This document shows positions 5,531 through 11,088 of a stretch of DNA of 22,972 bases, piece by piece. The stretch covers positions 1 to 22,972 of IMG/VR virus record IMGVR_UViG_3300025778_000083. One strand, given 5' to 3'. The position numbers were made by a program, and so were the translations under genes. The notes under the pieces are model-generated. The model ran no database searches. It was not told the origin of the DNA and worked only from the letters and a program-made list of their open reading frames with translations. Within the stretch, counting starts at the first letter, position 1. The number at the start of each line of letters is the position of its first letter. The stretch comes from a virus.

Positions 5531-5815
5531 TTACTTCTTCATTTCTAGAGCGTCTATACGCTCCGTTAATATAGCGCCTAGGTCTTTACCTTTGATCGCT
5601 ACCATTTGCGCCTCAGGGCACTCGTAAACCACGTTCCCAGCGTCTTTGAGACCCTTATTGTAGCCACTAGTGTATGCATCATTACCATCAATGATCATTG
5701 CAATAGCGTCACGGATTAGCACAGATGCTTTACGATCCTTTGCTAGTTCCTTTAGCTTCAAGAATAAATTCTCAGGCAAGTAAACTGAATACGGTATTAA
5801 GTTTTTGGCTGCCAT
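5531..5815 (-). CDS. Ribbon-helix-helix DNA-binding protein, 94 aa
   Basis: Residues ~7-43 (IPYSVYLPENLFLKLKELAK followed by DRKASVLIRDAIAMII) fit a CopG/Arc-type ribbon-helix-helix: a short strand, two helices and a dimer interface. The C-terminal half (~50-94) is an unrecognised extension. Such dimers usually bind inverted repeats as repressors of their own operon. It overlaps the stop of the preceding gene by 19 bases; the Shine-Dalgarno signal is weak. A candidate target is the palindrome at 10695-10709, but nothing in the sequence proves the pairing. Confidence 0.75.
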   Translation of the reverse strand: MAAKNLIPYSVYLPENLFLKLKELAKDRKASVLIRDAIAMIIDGNDAYTSGYNKGLKDAGNVVYECPEAQMVAIKGKDLGAILTERIDALEMKK

Positions 5816-6219
5816 GCTGTGTACTTTCTATATAGTTGGTCTAATAATTTCTGAGCTTCTACGTTTGTTTTAAGATCAGAGCGTGATGGCACATTCAAAT
5901 ACGTACGGATCCAGTCAGTTGCGTTCTCATGGTCTTGTGTAAAGATTTGGTTATCATCGTATAAGAACTTCCAAAACTTAGGATCACGACACAACATGCC
6001 TGCTATACGTATTGCTTTGTCACCAGCAAACTCCTCTTCCTTATCCATCGGTTGCTCATTCTGATCTAATCGCACCATGACAACTTGATACCTCGCCCCA
6101 ATGAAATCCCTGAGCAAATCGTCAGGGACATCATCAGGATGAAGAGACAAGGTAAGTACATACCCTGTCTTATCTTGTTTGAATGCGACTTTAACGCCCT
6201 CAAACTGGATTGTTTTCAC
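5797..6219 (-). CDS. Conserved phage protein of the ERF operon, 140 aa
   Basis: The protein begins KTIQFEGVKVAFKQDKTGYV after its GTG and contains TLSLHPDDVPDDLLRDFIGA then RYQVVMVRLDQNEQP, a pattern I know from phage proteins that travel with ERF annealing proteins. No catalytic motif is visible. The longest frame starts earlier (6258), but GTG at 6219 has TTGGAG upstream and reduces the overlap with the previous gene from 59 to 20 bases. The role is probably in DNA replication or recombination, by context only. Confidence 0.7.
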   Translation of the reverse strand: MKTIQFEGVKVAFKQDKTGYVLTLSLHPDDVPDDLLRDFIGARYQVVMVRLDQNEQPMDKEEEFAGDKAIRIAGMLCRDPKFWKFLYDDNQIFTQDHENATDWIRTYLNVPSRSDLKTNVEAQKLLDQLYRKYTAWQPKT

Positions 6220-6502
6220 TCTTGTTCTCCAAGTAAGAGATGACTGCAAGATAACCAATTTCTTGATGCTTCAGATTAGCAATATCTTTTTTTAAATTGT
6301 TAATCATATGATCCACAAATGGCCAATCTTTTTCTGAAATTTTATAATTAGATAGTGCTGTCCTAGCTTCATTTAACTCATTTTGCAACTCTATATTTTT
6401 TGCTTCAAAAGCTGCAATTTTCTTTTGCATGGGTGTCATTTTACCTACTTGACTGGACGGAGCACGTTTAGTGTATTTACGTTTAGGTTTAATAGTTTCC
6501 AT
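6200..6502 (-). CDS. Coiled-coil hypothetical protein, 100 aa
   Basis: A basic N-terminus (METIKPKRKYTKRAPSSQ) is followed by a long heptad-rich region (~25-55, QKKIAAFEAKNIELQNELNE) typical of a coiled coil, and another helix near the C-terminus. The ATG at 6502 has GGGAG eight bases upstream and lies two bases after the previous stop; the longer TTG frame at 6514 is less likely. The basic tail plus coiled coil suggests a dimeric nucleic-acid-binding protein, but the family is unknown. Confidence 0.65.
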   Translation of the reverse strand: METIKPKRKYTKRAPSSQVGKMTPMQKKIAAFEAKNIELQNELNEARTALSNYKISEKDWPFVDHMINNLKKDIANLKHQEIGYLAVISYLENKSENNPV

Positions 6503-6504
6503 GA

Positions 6505-6774
6505 TTACTCCCAAGGGTTCTTTTCAGCATCAGCTGGTTTCTCGTATGGCTCTGCAATTGCTAGAGACTGGAAGTCATTGCCACTTGCTGAAGTTTTCTT
6601 CCATGCAGATACGGCTAACTTCACTAGACCTGTAGGGTTCTTCTTCAATTGTGCAATCACTAGATCACGGTCAACGTAGATGTCACCACGTAAGTCAGGT
6701 TGGTTATCTGAAGACTTGCGTGTGTTTACAAATAGTGCGCCTGAGTTAGGACGTTGTTCAAAAGTGGTAGCCAT
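6505..6774 (-). CDS. Small OB-fold-like (DUF736-like) phage protein, 89 aa
   Basis: The pattern RPNSGALFVNTRKSSDNQPD, GDIYVDRDLV and VKLAVSAWKKTSASGNDFQS resembles small phage proteins with a GALFxNxxKxxxxQPDxxG start and a WKKTS motif, akin to DUF736. They may be small OB-fold proteins that act beside single-strand annealing proteins. A good GGAG sequence precedes the ATG, and the start overlaps the previous stop as TAATG. The role in single-stranded DNA handling is inferred from the position two genes after ERF. Confidence 0.65.
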   Translation of the reverse strand: MATTFEQRPNSGALFVNTRKSSDNQPDLRGDIYVDRDLVIAQLKKNPTGLVKLAVSAWKKTSASGNDFQSLAIAEPYEKPADAEKNPWE

Positions 6775-6962
6775 TATTTAATCTCCTCTGTTGTAGTTGT
6801 TGGTGCTTCTTCTTTAGGTAATTGTGGTTGTACTTGCATGTTCATCTTACTAACAAGTAAAAATGCACCAGTCTTCGTTGGCAATTCATTGAGTACGTTA
6901 CCGATAAAAGTAACTTCCTCAAGTGTTAGTGTTAAGTTAATTTGTTGGTTGTTGTCAGCCAT
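6774..6962 (-). CDS. Conserved small phage protein, 62 aa
   Basis: The core INLTLTLEEVTFIGNVLNEL PTKTG (split here for readability) and VSKMNMQVQPQL follow a pattern common in phages: a short strand, then a helix ending in ELP, then a helix ending QxxPQL. The tail is Thr/Glu-rich. It begins one base after the ERF gene with GGAGAAATAAA before the ATG. No biochemical role is known to me; its constant position beside ERF genes suggests a partner role. Confidence 0.7.
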   Translation of the reverse strand: MADNNQQINLTLTLEEVTFIGNVLNELPTKTGAFLLVSKMNMQVQPQLPKEEAPTTTTEEIK

Positions 6963-6963
6963 T

Positions 6964-7716
6964 TTATTTCTCCTTTAGTTGGTTTTTACGTTCAGTGAAA
7001 CTTGTCATCATGTTCTTAAAGAACTCTTCATCTATTTCTTTTACTGTATCAAATAGCTGTTTGTTCTTCTTAAACAATCCCATTACATCATCTTCTTTAT
7101 CGCAGAATACTAAGAAGCCATTTACTGCTGTCTTAATCTCTTCTAGCCATGCTTTCTTATCTGCACCGCTATCAGTCGTTACTGTGATTACCCATCCACG
7201 TTTTGCTAAGTCTGCTTTAGAGTAAACCTTAGGTTCTACACCTTTAATCACTGGTGCAATCTCTTTCTCTTCAGCTAACTCCTCTGGCGTAAATGCAGAT
7301 AATTTACGCTCCTCAGGCTTTTTTGCTGGCTCATCCTTACCTGTTGTTGCATCAAGGGCATCGTGCTCTACGATCTCCATAGCGTTTACCCACAGGTATC
7401 TTCTTAAATAACTTTGGACTGCACCCAAATTTTGCACATCATGACAACCTTTAAGGGAAGCCGTAGACATTGGCGAAAGAAAAGATACAGTCTCCTCAGG
7501 CTTATCAATAGCCCGTATATGAAGAACGGCAAGCTCAGTGTTAAAAGAAATGTGACCGAATAAGCCATGATCAGCAAATATATTCTGAACTGTTGGAAGA
7601 AAGTCAGCGAGTTCAAAGTACTTGTAGTTTGCGAACTTGTTAAATCCTGACTTTTTAAGCTCCGTGTTCTGTAACTGGATCCTTGCTTTTTGGAGTCTTT
7701 CGTAAACATTACTCAT
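6964..7716 (-). CDS. ERF-family single-strand annealing protein
   Basis: The first ~125 residues match the ERF family: MSNVYERLQKARIQLQNTEL, SGFNKFANYKYFELADFLPT, and then HDVQNLGAVQSYLRRYLWVN. ERF proteins anneal complementary single strands in phage recombination and genome circularisation or repair. The C-terminal half (~130-250) is a charged, less conserved region usual for this family. The ATG overlaps the stop of the DUF3310 gene and AGGAG lies directly before it. Neighbours (nuclease, RusA, small partners) fit a complete phage recombination module. Confidence 0.9.
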   Translation of the reverse strand: MSNVYERLQKARIQLQNTELKKSGFNKFANYKYFELADFLPTVQNIFADHGLFGHISFNTELAVLHIRAIDKPEETVSFLSPMSTASLKGCHDVQNLGAVQSYLRRYLWVNAMEIVEHDALDATTGKDEPAKKPEERKLSAFTPEELAEEKEIAPVIKGVEPKVYSKADLAKRGWVITVTTDSGADKKAWLEEIKTAVNGFLVFCDKEDDVMGLFKKNKQLFDTVKEIDEEFFKNMMTSFTERKNQLKEK

Positions 7717-7918
7717 CTCCTAGCTCCTCTTGTATTAGTTTTTCTAAATAGTGTTGAGCTTTATATAAGTCCTCAATACCGCCTTTCTTTTTCCATCTAG
7801 ATACGTACTTGATAATGTTTCCTTCAATGTATCCGATGTTGTTAGCCATAATGTAATCCCATGTTTGGATGGAACTACGATAATGACTTCCTGCTACTTG
7901 TCTATCATTTGCTTTCAT
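7709..7918 (-). CDS. DUF3310 protein, 69 aa
   Basis: The sequence contains QVAGSHYRSSIQTWDYIMAN, GNIIKYVSRWKKKGGIEDLY and KAQHYLEKLI, the clear signature of DUF3310 (G-x-HY, N-x-I-KY-x-x-R-x-K, D-L-x-KA). The same domain is found in phage T7 gene 1.7, described as a nucleotide kinase, though that protein is larger. GAGGAGGG before the ATG is an excellent Shine-Dalgarno sequence. The role is probably in nucleotide metabolism; this is uncertain for the stand-alone domain. Confidence 0.85.
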   Translation of the reverse strand: MKANDRQVAGSHYRSSIQTWDYIMANNIGYIEGNIIKYVSRWKKKGGIEDLYKAQHYLEKLIQEELGDE

Positions 7919-8807
7919 CTATACCCTCCTCGTTTAATTCAATTAAATAGTTCTGATACTGCTTGCACCACTTACTTACTTGGCAATAATTAGCACAACG
8001 AGTACGCTCACCTGGCCGTATCTCAATCTCATAATCCTTACCAAGTTCATCTAGCAATTTAAGAGCAGCATCCATATCTTCCAATACGTATTTAGCTCTT
8101 ACACCGCCAATCTTTTTAATCGCATACATCGTAGGTTTTTCCCACATCTCTTTTGGAGTGCAGTCAGGTAATGGCTCACCTGTTTCAATTGCATACTCAG
8201 CTTCTGAATGCTTAGCAATGCGTCCTTTGATATATGCTTCACGCTCCTCAAGTGACCATAGCGTAATAGGAATACGTATGATGGCAGCTCTCGGATAGTT
8301 CTCTTTGTTCTCTGCTTCACGTGCTGACCAATCACGTAAGAACGCCACGATATTAAGACTCTTAATCGGCACCTTCTTATGTGTTTCAATCAACCATGCG
8401 TAGATGTTAAGTTGCTGTTCCCATTCAGGCTTGTCATTCATTGCAGACCATGTAGAGGTTAGCTTGTAATCAGAAATCACAATGCCATCGTCATATACTT
8501 CCTGCAAATCCACAGCGCCTGAGATCAACCAGCCATCCACCTCAGCATGTAAACGTTGTTCAACAATACTGTTCTCGTTCTTACCATGCTCTAATACACC
8601 ATGCATAGCTGAACCTAAGATAGACCAAATCATTCCTGACACATCTTGTTCCAACTCAGCATCATACTTCTTAGTGAGTGCAACAATCTTTGGACTATTC
8701 AATAACTGAGTAGCGGAGATGTTGGCATTCCCTTTGCTATAAGTAGGACGCTCAACTACGTTGACAATGATGTCAGGCAAGTTGTGCTTGTTAGTGATTT
8801 TCATCAT
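7905..8807 (-). CDS. RecB/Cas4-like PD-(D/E)XK exonuclease with possible Fe-S cluster
   Basis: The 300-residue protein has the full RecB-nuclease motif set: His69 (GSAMHG), Glu83 (IVEQRL), Asp100 (SGAVDLQ), Asp113-x-Lys115 (ISDYKLTS) and the Q-x-x-x-Y motif (QQLNIYAWL, ~131-139). Near the end, RTRCANYCQVSKWC gives Cys271, Cys275 and Cys281; with Cys216 these could hold a 4Fe-4S cluster as in Cas4 and AddB, although the spacing and the place of the first Cys differ. It likely resects DNA ends so that ERF can anneal strands. The start is ATG at 8807 or the adjacent ATG at 8804, after GAGGTGG. Confidence 0.88.
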   Translation of the reverse strand: MMKITNKHNLPDIIVNVVERPTYSKGNANISATQLLNSPKIVALTKKYDAELEQDVSGMIWSILGSAMHGVLEHGKNENSIVEQRLHAEVDGWLISGAVDLQEVYDDGIVISDYKLTSTWSAMNDKPEWEQQLNIYAWLIETHKKVPIKSLNIVAFLRDWSAREAENKENYPRAAIIRIPITLWSLEEREAYIKGRIAKHSEAEYAIETGEPLPDCTPKEMWEKPTMYAIKKIGGVRAKYVLEDMDAALKLLDELGKDYEIEIRPGERTRCANYCQVSKWCKQYQNYLIELNEEGIDESK

Positions 8808-9078
8808 CCACCTCTAGTTTAATTTTGCCTATGTAAGTCCAATTTTCAGTATCAGTTTTGCTTTTTGATAATTCAAATATGGCGCTTATGTCGCTTTCAT
8901 ACACATACAAATACTGTGGCTCTTTAGGCTGTGGTTTAATGCGGTATTCATATTCATTATCTTCATACCAATATGGTTGGACTAATGTAATCCATTCGCC
9001 TGTTTCTAAATGTTTAGTTTCAATCTCTACACCAGATGCCCAAGCTACAATCTCGTTATACCATTTGTGTTTCTGCAC
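8791..9078 (-). CDS. Conserved phage protein, C-terminal main part of a gene split by an HNH insertion
   Basis: From the GTG at 9078 the protein reads (M)QKHKWYNEIVAWASGVEI, then ETGEWITLVQPYW and EYEYRIKPQPKEPQYLYVYE. This is a common phage family (KHAxxIxxWAxGxxI...GEW...YRIKP) of unknown function. A longer frame opens at 9249 but is only the antisense-phase shadow inside the HNH gene; AGGAAAATATC before the GTG decides the start. The original 5' end appears to survive as the 9540-9632 fragment upstream of the HNH gene. The protein is probably still made and functional, since its first residues restore the family's usual N-terminus. Confidence 0.75.
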   Translation of the reverse strand: MQKHKWYNEIVAWASGVEIETKHLETGEWITLVQPYWYEDNEYEYRIKPQPKEPQYLYVYESDISAIFELSKSKTDTENWTYIGKIKLEVDDENH

Positions 9079-9547
9079 GATATTTTCCTTTCGCCATGTT
9101 ATGGGCTTCAATAGCCTCCGCCAAATCATCATATGTTCCAATGTTGTATCGCTTACCATCAGTTTGAATACGAACATTCCATTGTTCAGTTTCTTTTTTA
9201 AATGTAATTCCTGTATGTCCTGATGTATTGTCTTTTCTGATACCTGCATTATGTTGATTGCTCATATTTGTAGCTGGTCGCAAGTTTTCAATACGGTTAT
9301 CTGTTCTAATGCGATTTATATGGTCAATTTGTTCTGGCAATTCATCATTAAACATAAGCCAAATAATTTGATGTGCCAATCTTGGTTTACCCTCAATCTT
9401 TATTTGAATATATCCATGAGAATCTATTGAGCCAGCTTCATCTCCAACTTTAACTCTATTGGATACTTGTTTTGCCCAATATAATTTTCCATCTTCATAT
9501 CGCAATATGTTTTTTATTTCTTTTGCCCATTTATGTTGTTTATTCAA
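9056..9547 (-). CDS. HNH homing endonuclease with AP2 DNA-binding domain
   Basis: The 163-residue protein has an HNH core (LAHQIIWLMFNDELPEQIDH then NRIRTDNRIENLRPAT, ~58-93) and a C-terminal AP2-type domain (SGHTGITFKKETEQWNVRIQ and GTYDDLAEAIEAHN, ~109-150). This combination is typical of free-standing phage homing endonucleases, which cut an unoccupied allele and spread by repair. Its first residues (NKQHKWAKEIK) repeat the start of the genes on both sides, as does a 26-bp DNA repeat (9516-9541 and 9604-9629). It overlaps the downstream gene by 23 bases. It is therefore probably inserted into the 5' end of that gene. Confidence 0.9.
   Translation of the reverse strand: MNKQHKWAKEIKNILRYEDGKLYWAKQVSNRVKVGDEAGSIDSHGYIQIKIEGKPRLAHQIIWLMFNDELPEQIDHINRIRTDNRIENLRPATNMSNQHNAGIRKDNTSGHTGITFKKETEQWNVRIQTDGKRYNIGTYDDLAEAIEAHNMAKGKYRAETQMV
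9516..9541. repeat. Direct repeat, left copy (HNH gene start)
   Basis: This 26-base stretch matches 9604-9629 at 24 positions by eye. It covers the start codon region of the HNH gene, so the first codons of the HNH gene and of the fragment at 9540-9632 derive from one sequence. Confidence 0.75.
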
Positions 9548-9632
9548 AATACCATCCCCTTACATCACATCTGTTTTTAATCATTATCAATTTTATTTTG
9601 CTAATTACTTTTGCCCATTTATGTGGTTTCAT
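9540..9632 (-). pseudogene. 5' fragment of the split phage gene
   Basis: The frame starts MKPHKWAKVISKIKLIMIKN and stops after 30 residues, just inside the HNH gene. Its start has a good signal (GGAGTG nine bases upstream) and overlaps the stop of the preceding gene by 14 bases. The first nine residues match the usual N-terminus of the family whose main body is now at 8791-9078; after that the sequence becomes unrelated. The simplest reading is that this is the original start of that gene, cut off by insertion of the HNH gene. A short functional peptide cannot be excluded. Confidence 0.6.
9604..9629. repeat. Direct repeat, right copy (start of the split gene)
   Basis: This is the partner of 9516-9541 (24 of 26 bases identical), 88 bases apart. 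It covers the first codons of the 5' gene fragment. Confidence 0.75.
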
Positions 9633-9807
9633 AGTTTGTCACTCCAAATGCAGTTCTACTTGCTTTCCAAGCTTTTTCTAATTCATTCCATAATGTCTGA
9701 CTATCTACATATTTACCATCAACTGTTTTAATGTTAGTGATGGCAATGATGGCATCTTCTATTGAGTCATTGTCCCCTGTGCTTTGGTATTTAAGGTCTA
9801 GGCTCAC
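9619..9807 (-). CDS. Hypothetical protein, 62 aa
   Basis: It starts MSLDLKYQSTGDNDSIEDAI and has the segments IAITNIKTVDGKYV and SQTLWNELEKAWKASRTAFG. The GTG start overlaps the previous stop as GTGA. The Trp-rich helix at ~39-53 is the only notable element. The family is not recognised. It was probably followed directly by the gene that has since been split by the HNH insertion. Confidence 0.6.
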   Translation of the reverse strand: MSLDLKYQSTGDNDSIEDAIIAITNIKTVDGKYVDSQTLWNELEKAWKASRTAFGVTNYETT

Positions 9808-10073
9808 TTATGCGCCTCTTTAACCAATGCATCAGCTAACACGAATACCTTTTCAGTAAAACGTGAGATAGATACATGGCCTTCAGTGATGGTAATGTCC
9901 ATGCCTTTAAGTACATAATCTGCGACTGCCACAGCAAACTGGTTGCGAAGTGTATTATCTTGCGTAATACGCAAATCTGCTGAACCTCCTGCTACGACTG
10001 TTGCCTTTTCTTTTGCGACTGGCGCAGAAACTTTAGCTGTTACTTCTACTTCTTGATTGTTTTCAGATTTCAC
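9804..10073 (-). CDS. Hypothetical protein, 89 aa
   Basis: It reads (M)KSENNQEVEVTAKVSAPVAK at the start and VADYVLKGMDITITEGHVSI later. The first 30 residues are low-complexity (Val, Ala, Lys, Glu) and likely disordered; the rest forms a helix-strand domain. The GTG at 10073 follows GGAGG at proper spacing, so I prefer it to the TTG at 10085. It overlaps the preceding gene by 11 bases. The family is unknown. Confidence 0.65.
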   Translation of the reverse strand: MKSENNQEVEVTAKVSAPVAKEKATVVAGGSADLRITQDNTLRNQFAVAVADYVLKGMDITITEGHVSISRFTEKVFVLADALVKEAHK

Positions 10074-10347
10074 AATTACCTCCAATACACATACGGTTAG
10101 TTAAAATTTCTTCCTCCAAGTCTTCCATCAATAAATCTTGAATAGCTGACTCGGTTTCTTTTATTACACTTACATACACACTATCAGGTGTTTCATATGT
10201 TGCTGACTCAATCAGTAACCCACGGTCACGACCATGATCAGTAAGGACTGAACTTACAAAGTCAGCAGGGTCAATACCCCAACCAAGTACCTCTTGATAC
10301 TTAGCTTCTTCAATTTTGATTTCTGCAACGTATAGGAATTTACGCAT
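10063..10347 (-). CDS. Hypothetical protein, 94 aa
   Basis: The protein starts MRKFLYVAEIKIEEAKYQEV, has a middle part with SSVLTDHGRDRGLLIESATY and an acidic helix (LLMEDLEEEILTN, ~72-84), and ends with two cysteines (CIGGNC). The ATG has GGAG nine bases upstream and overlaps the previous stop as TAATG. I do not recognise the family; the fold seems to be a small alpha-beta domain. Confidence 0.65.
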   Translation of the reverse strand: MRKFLYVAEIKIEEAKYQEVLGWGIDPADFVSSVLTDHGRDRGLLIESATYETPDSVYVSVIKETESAIQDLLMEDLEEEILTNRMCIGGNCEI

Positions 10348-10637
10348 TAGTATGTCTCCATCTTTGTAAACATCTTTGGATCATACGTACGTTCTGATCT
10401 ATCATCATAAACAGCATGTACATAGCCATCATAAACAGCGTAACATCCGTTTAAGGTAACGCCATCAGGACCACGTGCATACATTTGGAAAAGTCTTGGA
10501 TACTTTGCTGAGCATTGTCTATCTGTTAATACGATTTGACCGCCAGCCTCGTTTGGCATTTGCCATGTATCTGCATGGGCGCAGCTACAAGTAGATAGCG
10601 CAATAGCAGAAAAAATGCTATAAAGATAACGTTTCAT
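10347..10637 (-). CDS. Small secreted protein with signal peptide, 96 aa
   Basis: From ATG at 10637, which follows GAGGGG at good spacing, the protein has a clear signal peptide: MKRYLYSIFSAIALSTCSCA then HADTW, with probable cleavage after AHA. The mature part (~72 residues) includes MPNEAGGQIVLTDRQC, a Cys pair likely to form a disulfide, and YVHAVYDDRSERTYD. I know similar MPNxAGGxIVLTD proteins from phages and proteobacteria, without a known role. The longer frame to 10676 adds a non-signal N-terminus and is rejected. It is the first gene of the early operon, so it may alter the cell envelope early in infection; that is inference. Confidence 0.75.
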   Translation of the reverse strand: MKRYLYSIFSAIALSTCSCAHADTWQMPNEAGGQIVLTDRQCSAKYPRLFQMYARGPDGVTLNGCYAVYDGYVHAVYDDRSERTYDPKMFTKMETY

Positions 10638-10666
10638 AATTAACCCCTCGGTAGTAATGAGACACA

Positions 10667-10695
10667 AGTTTGGCATATTGTTTTTATGATGTCAA
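10667..10695 (-). promoter_or_regulatory. Candidate promoter of the early minus-strand operon
   Basis: A perfect -35 box TTGACA (10690-10695, minus strand) is followed after 17 bases by CAAACT (10667-10672), a weak -10 box with three matches. The start would be near 10660, about 25 bases before the ATG at 10637. Position and -35 quality support it; the weak -10 suggests it may need an activator. Confidence 0.4.
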
Positions 10696-10709
10696 TAGGT
10701 TGTACCTAT
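10695..10709. promoter_or_regulatory. Operator-like palindrome between divergent genes
   Basis: ATAGGT-TGT-ACCTAT is a perfect inverted repeat with 6-base arms. It touches the -35 box of the minus-strand promoter and overlaps that of the plus-strand one, so a bound regulator could control both. The ribbon-helix-helix protein (5531-5815) is one possible partner. Confidence 0.4.
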
Positions 10710-10729
10710 ATTTATTCACCTACTATAAG
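10700..10729 (+). promoter_or_regulatory. Candidate promoter of the rusA-like gene
   Basis: TTGTAC (10700-10705) and TATAAG (10724-10729) are 18 bases apart. Transcription would begin only one or two bases before the ATG at 10738, and no clear Shine-Dalgarno sequence precedes that ATG, which suggests a leaderless messenger RNA. Confidence 0.4.
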
Positions 10730-10737
10730 ATAACTAC

Positions 10738-11088
10738 ATGGCTATACATTTAGAATTACCGTATCCACCAAGCGTCAACCATTATTGGGGACAGTCTGGA
10801 AAGCGCAGATTTATTGGTAAAAAGGGAAAAGAGTTTAGAGAAGCGGTGATTGCTATCGTTGAAAGAGAGAAGGCCAGAACGTTATTTGGCAGGCTTGCCG
10901 TACACGTTAATCTATATCCACCAGACAGACGTAAGCGTGACGTAGATAATTGTATGAAGAGTTTACTAGATGCTTGTGAACATGCAGGATGCTACGAGAA
11001 CGACTCCCAAATAGATGAGTTACATATCATCCGTAAGGAAGTCGTCAAAGGTGGAATGTGTATTGTTACTGTTCTTGAACTGCCTTAA
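10738..11088 (+). CDS. rusA: RusA-family Holliday junction resolvase
   Basis: The 116-residue protein has the family layout: LPYPPSVNHYWG at ~7-18, RFIGKKGKEFREAV at ~24-37, then PPDRRKRDVDNCMKSLLDAC with Asp68, Asp70 and Lys74, and Asp89 in ENDSQIDEL. These correspond to the metal-binding and catalytic residues of E. coli RusA. RusA cuts four-way junctions, resolving recombination or replication intermediates before packaging. It is the only sizeable plus-strand gene, divergent to the early operon and convergent with the large virion gene, whose end it overlaps by 23 bases. It has its own candidate promoter. Confidence 0.93.
   Translation: MAIHLELPYPPSVNHYWGQSGKRRFIGKKGKEFREAVIAIVEREKARTLFGRLAVHVNLYPPDRRKRDVDNCMKSLLDACEHAGCYENDSQIDELHIIRKEVVKGGMCIVTVLELP

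Noticed and set aside
9079-9249. Longer N-terminus for the gene at 8791-9078
   Set aside because: The extra residues are a frame-shifted reading of the HNH-AP2 gene; the GTG at 9078 has a good ribosome site and restores the family N-terminus.
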